Origin: Nocardioides sp.
GTDB taxonomy: Bacteria > Actinomycetota > Actinomycetes > Propionibacteriales > Nocardioidaceae
NCBI GenBank assembly: GCA_025966445.1
Contig: JAICRP010000002.1
Coordinates: forward strand, 1 to 38,088
Direction: 5' to 3'
DNA: 38,088 bases
Of the stretch, positions 8,751 through 16,181 are shown piece after piece. Under the pieces are notes generated by a model. The model was given only the letters and a program-made list of their open reading frames with translations, was not told the DNA's origin and did no database searches. Position 1 is the first letter of the stretch; the number at the start of each line of letters is the position of its first letter. A program made the position numbers and the translations under genes.

Positions 8751-9709
8751 GACGCCCTGCTGCGCTCGCGGAACGAGCCGCGGCTCTCGGTCGACCGCCA
8801 GTCGTCGAAGGACTCGCCGGTCAGCTGGGCGAGCAGCGCGATGTCGTCGGCGAAGTACGGCAGCAGCCGGGCCCGCGCCTGGGCGGACAGCTTGGGACGG
8901 ACCGCGTCGCCGCCGGACAGCCGCCGGATCAGCGGTGCGCTCGCTCGCCGCCACACCTGCGGCGGCGCGAACTGGCCGGCCCACGCGCCCGCGCGCAGCA
9001 CGCGGCCCATCACGGCCGACCTGGGTCCCGGCTCGACGAAGCTGCGGCTGTTGTCGTGCGGGAGCGTCTCGATGAGTCCGGGCGCGATCCCGAGGAACCG
9101 ACACGCCCGGTCGACCGCGCCACGCGGGTCGTCGACGATCGTGCGGTAGCGCAGCACCAGCACGCGTTCCCGGTCGACGTAGCTGAACAGGTGGGCGAGC
9201 TGCTCGCCGTACCGCCCCAGCTGCGCATAGCGCCAGAACGGCGCCCACCCCTTCGCGATCCGCTCGTGCTCGAGCGCGAACGCCTCCTCGAAGTCGGCCA
9301 CCGGCTCGAGCCCGTCGGACCACAGATGCATCCAGTTGCTGTAGGCGCGGTCGATGGGGTCCCGGACGACCGCGATCAGCCGGGCGTCGGGCAGCTGTTC
9401 GGAGATGCGGCGCTGAGCGGCGCGGTGCCAGAGGTAGAAGGGCGTGCTCTCGCCGCGCATGGACGAGGGGGGCGCGGGCTCGAAGAGCCGCTGGTAGTCC
9501 GCTCTCCGCCAGACCCACTCCTGCTGGGAGTGCTGGTCGCCGGGGCCGCGGAAGTGCGGCGGGGGAGCGTCGTCGCACATCCAGTACTTCGGTTCCTTGG
9601 GGGAGGACATGAAGACGTCCGGATGGCGGGTCAGCGCCGCGTGCAGTGCGGTCGTGCCCGCTTTCGGAGCCCCCAGGATGAGGAAGTCGGGGCGTGCTGG
9701 TCGCGTCAT
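8747..9709 (-). CDS. Sulfotransferase family protein
   Basis: PDFLILGAPKAGTTALHAALTRHPDVFMS (5'-PSB), ARLIAVVRDPIDRAYSNWMH (3'-PB). Confidence 0.93.
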   Translation of the reverse strand: MTRPARPDFLILGAPKAGTTALHAALTRHPDVFMSSPKEPKYWMCDDAPPPHFRGPGDQHSQQEWVWRRADYQRLFEPAPPSSMRGESTPFYLWHRAAQRRISEQLPDARLIAVVRDPIDRAYSNWMHLWSDGLEPVADFEEAFALEHERIAKGWAPFWRYAQLGRYGEQLAHLFSYVDRERVLVLRYRTIVDDPRGAVDRACRFLGIAPGLIETLPHDNSRSFVEPGPRSAVMGRVLRAGAWAGQFAPPQVWRRASAPLIRRLSGGDAVRPKLSAQARARLLPYFADDIALLAQLTGESFDDWRSTESRGSFRERSRAS

Positions 9710-9854
9710 CGGTCCCTCCCACCCGTAAATGTAGCGAACCTGTTGACTTACATCACTTCGGGGGCAGGACGGTCCGCGTACCTTCCCTCTTTGGGGTGTG
9801 GCACCGCTCAGCGGGCGGCTGGGAGTGTCGTCGGACGCCACTCGAGGAGGCACC

Positions 9855-10394
9855 GTGGAGGACAGCCAGCACGACGACTGGACGCCGGACCCGACCGAAC
9901 GTTCGGAGCCCGAGTCCAGCGACGACCGCGCACGACGCCGCTGCGTCGAGATCGCCCAGGACGCCCGGTTCTGCATGGTCACCGGAACGGCGGCGGACGG
10001 CGCGCTTCACGCGCGCCCGATGACGCCGCAGCAGGTGACCGACGACCTGGAGTCGTGGTTCTTCATCTCGCGCTCCAGCGAGCAGGCCACCGACCTGGGC
10101 TCACGCCCCGAGGTCAACCTGTCCTTCGACGGCTCGTCGGACTGGCTGTCGGTGGCCGGCCGGGCCACGCTGGTCGACGACCGCGCGCTGGTCAAGGAGA
10201 TGTGGAACCCGGTCGTGGAGGCGTGGTTCCCCGACGGTGCGGAGGACCCGGACGTCCTCCTGCTGCGCGTGGACGCCGAGTCGGCCGAGTACTGGAAGGC
10301 GCCCGGTGGGCGCGCGGCCTCGTTGCTCTCGTTCGTGAAGGCGAAGGTCACCGGCGAGCCGCTCGAGGGCGAGCAAGGGTCCGTCCGCCTGTAG
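9855..10394 (+). CDS. Pyridoxamine 5'-phosphate oxidase-family / general stress protein
   Basis: RFCMVTGTAADGALHARPMTPQQVTDDLESWFFISRSSEQATDLGSRPEVNLSF; GTG start with GAGGAGG upstream. Confidence 0.87.
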   Translation: MEDSQHDDWTPDPTERSEPESSDDRARRRCVEIAQDARFCMVTGTAADGALHARPMTPQQVTDDLESWFFISRSSEQATDLGSRPEVNLSFDGSSDWLSVAGRATLVDDRALVKEMWNPVVEAWFPDGAEDPDVLLLRVDAESAEYWKAPGGRAASLLSFVKAKVTGEPLEGEQGSVRL

Positions 10395-10411
10395 GACGCC
10401 GGAGACGCGTT

Positions 10412-10449
10412 GGAGCGGACCAACGCCTGTGAGTTCGTTGGTCCGCTCC
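10412..10449. terminator. Bidirectional terminator-like stem-loop, 14-bp perfect stem, 10-nt loop
   Basis: GGAGCGGACCAACG (10412-10425) / CGTTGGTCCGCTCC (10436-10449) between convergent genes; no U tract. Confidence 0.65.
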
Positions 10450-10576
10450 TGGCGCGGTGGTGCGTCGAATCCCCCGATTTCGACACCCCCGACCGTGTCC
10501 CCCTTGCCCACGTAGGAGTCGGGGGCACGGCGCCAGATACACCGGACACGAAAAGAAATTCTGGTTCGCGAACCGG

Positions 10577-13048
10577 CTACCAGCCGGCGCCGAAGCTGAG
10601 GAACGGCGAGGGGGCAGCGCCGTCGTCGAGGTCGCGCACCGCGTCGGCCAGCGCGTCTGCCGGGGGGTCGCCCTTGGCCACCCGGGCGTGCCAGCCGGCC
10701 AGCACCTCGCACGCAACGTCGTCGGCCACGAGCGTCGGCGACGACGTGACGCAGCGGGCACCGGCGTGCAGCCAGGCGGCTGTCATGCCGACGACCTCGT
10801 CGCCGGAGCGTACGGACGCACGGCCGAGCTCACAGGACGACAGCACCACGGTGGCGGGGGTGTGCGGCAGCTGGTCGATGTCGTAGCCGAACCAGGGTCC
10901 GTCGGCCAGCTCGACCGCGGAGAAGAGCGGGTTGTCGCCGGGATGTCGGCCGTGCCCGGCGAGGTGCAGGACGTCGACCTTCGAGGCCAGGTTCGCGACC
11001 TGGGTGGCGACAGCGCGGCCGCCGGTCAGCACCGTCGCGCGCGGCCACGCGGCCGATGCCCGCGTGACCTCCTCCTCCGCTCGCTCCACGTGCGGCCCGG
11101 CGACCAGACCCACGCGCGGACGACGGTGCCGGCCGGACCGGCGCAGCTCCAGCCACCGGGTCGCCGACGGCGGGACCGTGACCGGGCGTCCGACCAGTCC
11201 TGGGAGCAGCGTCCACGGCGTCCCCGCCAGCTGGCCCGAAGGTGTCAGTACGACGCGCCGGTCGCCGACCAGCGGCAGCACCGGGGCGACGAGGAGGTCG
11301 GAGACGACCTGGAGCCGTTCGTCCAACGAGCCCCGGATCGCGGCCGCGAACGGTCCCGCCAGCTGGGAGGCGGCCATGTCGAGGTCGGCGGCGATCCGGT
11401 CGAGGTCCTCGCCGACCGGCGTCGCCGCACAGAGTTGGACGGTGTGGGCCCCCGTGCCGGTCACGACGATCGCCGTGATCCACCCGTCGACCGCGACGTG
11501 CGCCACGAGACAGGCGTCGGTGGCGGCCAGCTCGGCCTGGACCTCCTCGAGAGCCGCAGGCTCGCCGACCTGGCCACTGCCGTCGCCGTACCAGCTCTGC
11601 TCACGGATCCGGTCGCGCAGCTGGTCGAGGCGGCGGCCGTCCGCAGAGCGGGGTGCGGGGTCGGCGGCGTAGAGCACCCGCAGCTCCGTGAGCAGTCCCG
11701 CCTGCTGCTCGTCGGCCGGGGGTCGCACGGGGGTCACCCGGGCGACGAGCGCGCGGGCGCGTTCGGACCACTCATAGGCGAGGGCCGGTGATCCCTCCGC
11801 CAGCGCCAGCCGGAGCCCCTGGAGCGCCAACGCCCGGCCGTGCCCGACGAGGGTGCTCTGGAGGTCGAGGCTGCCGAACGACGACTGCCACGCGTGCAGG
11901 TCGGCGAGCCCGGCGCGGACGTGGTCGCGGGCGTGGCGGCGATCGCCCCGCGCCTCCGCCAGCTCGGACCGCACCTCACGCCACAACAACCGGGTCGCCA
12001 CGGGCGAGTCCTCGGTGACGCGGACCTTGTCGATGCGCTCGCGGGCGTCGTCGAGCAGCCCGCGGCGGACGGACACCCGGGCCGCCTGCAGGGCGACGAT
12101 CGCGGCCTCGCGCTGGTGTCCGTGCCGGCGGAGCTCCAGGGCCACAGCGTCGGCACGGTCGACGAGTGACGCCCCGTGGCGGCCCATGCCGACCTCCGCC
12201 AGCAACTCGACCGCTTCCGCCCGGGTCGCCAGCACCGGGCTCGCCTGGCTGCGGAAGTGCCGAGCGGCGCGTCGGGCCACGACACGGGCGCGGACGGGGT
12301 CTTCGCGCAGCAGCGACCAGGCCAACGTCAGCTCGCACTGGGCCTGGAACGAGCGAAGTCGGCGCGATCCGTACGCCGCCGCAGCGGACTCGAGGGCCCT
12401 GATCGCCTCGCCGGCACGACCGGCCGCGGTGAGCACCTCGGCACGGTCCTGCTCGCACACCGCGCGCGAGACGGCAGACAGCGGAGCCAGGACGTCGCGG
12501 GCCGAGTCCATCGTCTGGAGGGCGCCGACGACATCCCCGGTCAACAGCTGGGCGAAGCCCAAGTTGTGCTCGGCCTTGGCGCGCTGGACGGTCAGGCCCG
12601 CACGACCGAACTCGCCGTCGGCCTGTGTCAGGTCCACGATGGCGGCCTGCGGGTTGCCCCGACGCAGGTGCAGGCTGCCTCGGTTGAGGAGGGCCCGGCC
12701 GGCCTCCGCCGGTTCGTCCGCGAGCAGGGGAATCGCCGTCGAGAAGGCGGCCAGCGCCTTGTCGACGTCGCCCGTGCGCTGGCGGATCAGGGCGAGCTGA
12801 GCCCACGCGAGCCCCCGAGTCAGGGGCGAGAGCCACTGGTTGGACACCAGGACCTGACATCGGGCCACTCCCGCGTCGACGGCGCCGGTCTCGGCGTCCA
12901 CGTAGGCGAGCGAGAGGTCGATGCGGGCCAGCAGGTCGCGGTCGTCCGTCGTCAGCCGCGCCAGCTCGAGCTGGTCGCGCGCGTGCGAGAACTGCCCGGC
13001 ACGCACCTTCGCCATGGCGCGCCGATGCAGCTCGACAGCAGAAGGCAC
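10577..13048 (-). CDS. TPR-CHAT protein (caspase-like clan CD protease domain at C-terminus)
   Basis: N-terminal TPR-like helical repeats (AWAQLALIRQRTGDVDKALAAFSTAI, GRALLNRGSLHLRRGNPQAAIVDLTQA), C-terminal CHAT with His motif VDVLHLAGHGRH (10949-10966) and Cys motif VVLSSCELGRA (10823-10840). Start codon uncertain. Confidence 0.93.
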   Translation of the reverse strand: MPSAVELHRRAMAKVRAGQFSHARDQLELARLTTDDRDLLARIDLSLAYVDAETGAVDAGVARCQVLVSNQWLSPLTRGLAWAQLALIRQRTGDVDKALAAFSTAIPLLADEPAEAGRALLNRGSLHLRRGNPQAAIVDLTQADGEFGRAGLTVQRAKAEHNLGFAQLLTGDVVGALQTMDSARDVLAPLSAVSRAVCEQDRAEVLTAAGRAGEAIRALESAAAAYGSRRLRSFQAQCELTLAWSLLREDPVRARVVARRAARHFRSQASPVLATRAEAVELLAEVGMGRHGASLVDRADAVALELRRHGHQREAAIVALQAARVSVRRGLLDDARERIDKVRVTEDSPVATRLLWREVRSELAEARGDRRHARDHVRAGLADLHAWQSSFGSLDLQSTLVGHGRALALQGLRLALAEGSPALAYEWSERARALVARVTPVRPPADEQQAGLLTELRVLYAADPAPRSADGRRLDQLRDRIREQSWYGDGSGQVGEPAALEEVQAELAATDACLVAHVAVDGWITAIVVTGTGAHTVQLCAATPVGEDLDRIAADLDMAASQLAGPFAAAIRGSLDERLQVVSDLLVAPVLPLVGDRRVVLTPSGQLAGTPWTLLPGLVGRPVTVPPSATRWLELRRSGRHRRPRVGLVAGPHVERAEEEVTRASAAWPRATVLTGGRAVATQVANLASKVDVLHLAGHGRHPGDNPLFSAVELADGPWFGYDIDQLPHTPATVVLSSCELGRASVRSGDEVVGMTAAWLHAGARCVTSSPTLVADDVACEVLAGWHARVAKGDPPADALADAVRDLDDGAAPSPFLSFGAGW

Positions 13049-13070
13049 TCGACCATCATGGCCTATCTGG

Positions 13071-14741
13071 TCAGCTCGGTCGTCTCATGTTCGTCAACGC
13101 CGTCACGGCCCCCCAAGCCCGGTCGACCGCAGCCGCTCGGTCGTCATCGGACGGGTCGATCGTGTCGACCAGGCGGCGGGCCAAGAGGCCCGCGAAGAAC
13201 GGCGTCGAGAAGGACGTACCGCTCCAGAGGGCGAATCCGCTGCTGTAGTCGTCGGGATCGATCGACGCCCGCCGGCGCCGGTACGCCTCGGTGCTGGCCG
13301 TGGCATTGAACCCGCCCTGGAACGTGGGCGGGATGGTGCTCATCACCGCGGCCCCGCGGGCGTAGGTGCGGACCCAGGTGCCGGTGTTGCTGAACAGTGC
13401 GTCGGTCGTGCGGTTGGGGTTGAGCGCACCGACCGACACGATCGGCACCACGCCCTTCTCGGCATGCACGGTGCCACCGTCATCGAGCCAGGGCGCGAAC
13501 GCCGCCGGGAACACTGGTCGCGCGGTGGCGTCGTTCCCGGCCGAGCAGACGACGGCGACGCCGCACTCGCCGAGGCGCCGCAGGATGCCGTACATGGTCG
13601 GGTCGAAGAGCTCGTCGTCCGGAGTCTCGTGGTAGTAGCCGAGGGACAGGCTGAGCACGTCGATCGGGTGGCCACCGGCCTCGCCGTCGCGGTGTCGGCG
13701 GGCCAGCTCGGCGATGTCCTCGAGCGCCTTGACGAGGTTGCTCTCCACGACGAGGCCGTCAGCGCCGACGATCCGCCAGGCGACGATGTCGGCATCGGGG
13801 CACGCCTGGTGGATCAGGCCGGCGATGAACGTGCCGTGGCCGGCCAGCGGGTCGATGGCCCCGTCGAGCGCCCCGAACTGGTCGAACCACTTCTCGGGAT
13901 CGGTCTCGTCGTCGACGTAGCCGATCGGCTGCGAGCCGAGCTTGACGTCGGTGCGGACCACACCGTCGAGCCACGGGTGCTCGCCGCAGCCGGTGTCGAG
14001 CGTCGCCACGACCGGGCGGCGCCCCTTCACCGAGGGCCGACGCAGCGGCTGGGGTCCGACGTACGCCATCGGCTGGCGACCACCGCTCCCCGGGCGCGCG
14101 TAGCTGGCCACGGCCGACGAGCCACCTGAGAAGGGGTGCGGGTCCTCGAACGGGTGCGGGTCCTCGAAGGGGTGCGGGTCCTCGAACGGGTGGGGATCCT
14201 CGAACGGGTCCGGTGTGATGCTGCGCACGGCGACGACGTGCTCGAGGGCGGCATGACGGACGTCCGCCAGGTCGGGCGACTTCGCACGGAGACGCTGAAG
14301 GAGCACCCAACCGTCGGGTGCGCTGGTCGCCTCCTTGTCCTTGACAAGGAGATCGAGCCGCACCATCGACGTGGTCTCGCCCTCCTCGAAGTAGTTCCCC
14401 GAGCCGTTGCGGTTCACGGCCTCCCAGACGATGTCGGCGACGTCCTGCTTGGGGCCTCGCAGCACGGTGCGGGCCTTGCTCACCTCTGCCTGCCAGCCGA
14501 GAGCATCGGCCTCGCGCTCGAGGGCGGTGATCGTCTCCTCGTCACGAGGGCCACGGGTCACCAGCAGTCGAGGGCCCACATAGACGGTGACGCGTGGCTT
14601 CACGCCCTTGATCGTCACCGCCGTGGCCGGGTTGAGGACCCGACCATTGATGGGCTCGAGCAGCTGGCGCGGCGGGACCCGGGGGTCTCGGACCGACGAG
14701 GGTGGGTTGGGCGGTCGGACGGGACGCGCTTCGTCCTGCAC
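13071..14741 (-). CDS. S8-family subtilisin-like serine peptidase without evident signal peptide
   Basis: Catalytic Asp in VVATLDTGCGEHPW (codon 13995-13997), His in GHGTFIAGL (13836-13838), Ser in WSGTSFSTPFFAG (13212-13214); ~185-residue N-terminal region before the linker; AAGGAG 6 nt upstream of GTG. Confidence 0.94.
   Translation of the reverse strand: MQDEARPVRPPNPPSSVRDPRVPPRQLLEPINGRVLNPATAVTIKGVKPRVTVYVGPRLLVTRGPRDEETITALEREADALGWQAEVSKARTVLRGPKQDVADIVWEAVNRNGSGNYFEEGETTSMVRLDLLVKDKEATSAPDGWVLLQRLRAKSPDLADVRHAALEHVVAVRSITPDPFEDPHPFEDPHPFEDPHPFEDPHPFSGGSSAVASYARPGSGGRQPMAYVGPQPLRRPSVKGRRPVVATLDTGCGEHPWLDGVVRTDVKLGSQPIGYVDDETDPEKWFDQFGALDGAIDPLAGHGTFIAGLIHQACPDADIVAWRIVGADGLVVESNLVKALEDIAELARRHRDGEAGGHPIDVLSLSLGYYHETPDDELFDPTMYGILRRLGECGVAVVCSAGNDATARPVFPAAFAPWLDDGGTVHAEKGVVPIVSVGALNPNRTTDALFSNTGTWVRTYARGAAVMSTIPPTFQGGFNATASTEAYRRRRASIDPDDYSSGFALWSGTSFSTPFFAGLLARRLVDTIDPSDDDRAAAVDRAWGAVTALTNMRRPS
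14135..14206. repeat. 18-bp tandem repeat, 4 copies, in frame in the subtilase gene (encodes PFEDPH x4)
   Basis: Plus-strand units ggtgcgggtcctcgaacg / ggtgcgggtcctcgaagg / ggtgcgggtcctcgaacg / ggtggggatcctcgaacg; protein ...TPDPFEDPHPFEDPHPFEDPHPFEDPHPFSGGSS. Confidence 0.95.
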
Positions 14742-14789
14742 GAGAGGCTCCTTCGATCCAGCGCGTACGTGGCAGGTTCCGAGGAGGCC

Positions 14790-14876
14790 CTAGTGGGGGT
14801 CCTCGAACGGACGCGGTCTCGGTTGCGGTGGCGGCTTCGGCTTGGGCTTCGGGGTGGGCTTCTGCGGATCAGCCAT
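14790..14876 (-). CDS. Putative 28-aa Pro/Lys-rich micropeptide MADPQKPTPKPKPKPPPQPRPRPFEDPH
   Basis: ATG with GAGG 6 nt upstream, same strand as the subtilase, 48 nt upstream of its start; C-terminus identical to the subtilase linker repeat; not in the supplied ORF track. Confidence 0.65.
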   Translation of the reverse strand: MADPQKPTPKPKPKPPPQPRPRPFEDPH

Positions 14877-14955
14877 CGGGGTCCTCACGGTTTCCACTCA
14901 CGGTGCGGGTGATTTCCCCAGAAGCATGCACGTGGATGACCGCCGGGGCGAGCAC
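14869..14955 (-). CDS. Possible second micro-ORF, 28 aa: (M)LAPAVIHVHASGEITRTVSGNREDPDG
   Basis: GTG 10 nt after the 178-aa gene stop; its TGA overlaps the next micro-ORF start in ATGGCTGA; weak upstream SD and lower GC3, so tentative. Confidence 0.35.
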   Translation of the reverse strand: MLAPAVIHVHASGEITRTVSGNREDPDG

Positions 14956-14965
14956 AACCGCGACT

Positions 14966-15502
14966 TCAGATCCAGAAAGGCGGCGTCGCGATGGGCAGTC
15001 GGCTGTCGTCCGACTCGCCCGGCTCGGGCAGGAACCAGAGCCGCGACAGGCCCGGCGAGACGTTGGTGATCTCGAAGCGTCCGTGGGCGTCGACCTCCAC
15101 GCCGTCGTACGACGGGTGTCCGGCCGACGCGCTCGCGACCTGGATCCGCATGGGCCTGCGGGGCAGTACCCAGCCGTCGACGCGGCGACGCTCGTTGACC
15201 GTGCTGATCCGCAGCAGCACCCGGAAGTCGGGGCCGGCGAACTCGAGCGACCACTGGCCGACCTCGGACATCTGCGAGGTCAGGGACCTGGTCCCGGCCA
15301 GCGCGTCGTGCGCCTCCACGAGGGTGAGCAGCTCGAACTCGAACTCGAGGTCGATCGCCGCGAGGGTGGCGAGCACCCCGTCGGCGAGGTCGCCGGGCGG
15401 CGGGTCGAGGATCTCCCAGAGACGGCGGATCTCGAGCGTCAGGGCGTCATCGGCGAGGCTCTCGAGAGGACCCTGGTCATGGTTGTCAGGTGTCGGGTTC
15501 AT
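14966..15502 (-). CDS. 178-aa protein coupled to the sigma factor gene: helical N-terminus plus beta-rich C-terminal domain, candidate sigma regulator
   Basis: [68 protein letters not shown]...GWVLPRRPMRIQVASASAGHPSYDGVEVDAHGRFEITNVSPGLSRLWFLPEPGE; ATGA overlap with the sigma gene. Confidence 0.85.
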   Translation of the reverse strand: MNPTPDNHDQGPLESLADDALTLEIRRLWEILDPPPGDLADGVLATLAAIDLEFEFELLTLVEAHDALAGTRSLTSQMSEVGQWSLEFAGPDFRVLLRISTVNERRRVDGWVLPRRPMRIQVASASAGHPSYDGVEVDAHGRFEITNVSPGLSRLWFLPEPGESDDSRLPIATPPFWI

Positions 15503-16089
15503 CGTCCCGCTCCCGTTCGTTCGAGCTCGTGGCGGAGCTTGTCGAGGCAACGGCCGCGGGTCGGGCCGATGCTGCCGATGGGCATCTTGAGCTCGCCCGC
15601 GATCCTCGCGTAGTCGGGCCGTGGCTCCATCGCAACGATGCGCAGCAGCTTCTGGCAGCGGTCGGGCAGGTGTCCGATGGACTCCCACAGCCGGGTCTGC
15701 TCGTCGCTGAGCACGACCTCCGACTCCGGCGACGCCTGCGAGGGCATGTGCCACTCGAGCGACTCGTCGTCCACCGCGGTCGAGCGGCCGGCGTTCTTGC
15801 TGACCCGCCACGCCTCGCGGCGTGCGGTCGTGCAGAGCCACCGTGCCACCGCCTGAGGGTCGCCGACCGTGTGGGCGCTGCGCACCAACGCCAGCCACGC
15901 GGTCTGGACGACGTCCTCGGACTGCTCCTTGTCGAGCCCCGTCGCCCGGACGACGTGCCAGAGGATCGGGCTCATGACCCGGACCAGCTCGTCGAGCGCC
16001 GCGGGGTCTCCCGCGCGCCACCGTGCGAACGACGTGGCTGCGGTGTCCCAGACGGACGCCGGGTCCTCCGCGGTGTCCCGCATCGTCAT
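15499..16089 (-). CDS. Sigma-70 family (ECF-like) RNA polymerase sigma factor
   Basis: [40 protein letters not shown] (region 2) and [46 protein letters not shown] (region 4). Confidence 0.94.
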   Translation of the reverse strand: MTMRDTAEDPASVWDTAATSFARWRAGDPAALDELVRVMSPILWHVVRATGLDKEQSEDVVQTAWLALVRSAHTVGDPQAVARWLCTTARREAWRVSKNAGRSTAVDDESLEWHMPSQASPESEVVLSDEQTRLWESIGHLPDRCQKLLRIVAMEPRPDYARIAGELKMPIGSIGPTRGRCLDKLRHELERTGAGR

Positions 16090-16122
16090 CACTCCTCCCA
16101 GGAGCCCCCAGCATGCGCGCTG

Positions 16123-16147
16123 ATACGTGCGAAGGGAATTGTGTTCC
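16123..16147 (-). promoter_or_regulatory. Putative ECF-type promoter GGAAC-N15-CGTAT upstream of the sigma gene
   Basis: Minus strand GGAACACAATTCCCTTCGCACGTAT; downstream GGAGG then ATG at 16089. Confidence 0.45.
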
Positions 16148-16181
16148 GGGACACCAGGATGCCCCGGTCTACGATCGCCGG

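Noticed and set aside
9720-9790. Operator dyad TGTAGCGAAC...GTTGACTTACA upstream of the sulfotransferase/PNPOx pair
   Set aside because: Only 4-bp outer arms match (TGTA/TACA); too weak to call beyond an ordinary promoter.
14135-14206. CRISPR-like periodic repeat
   Set aside because: 18-bp units are contiguous with no spacers and stay in frame in the subtilase gene; it is a coding tandem repeat.
14966-16114. 382-aa fusion ORF covering sigma region and 178-aa protein
   Set aside because: The upstream part is the sigma gene in the wrong frame; the protein starts at 15502 in an ATGA overlap.
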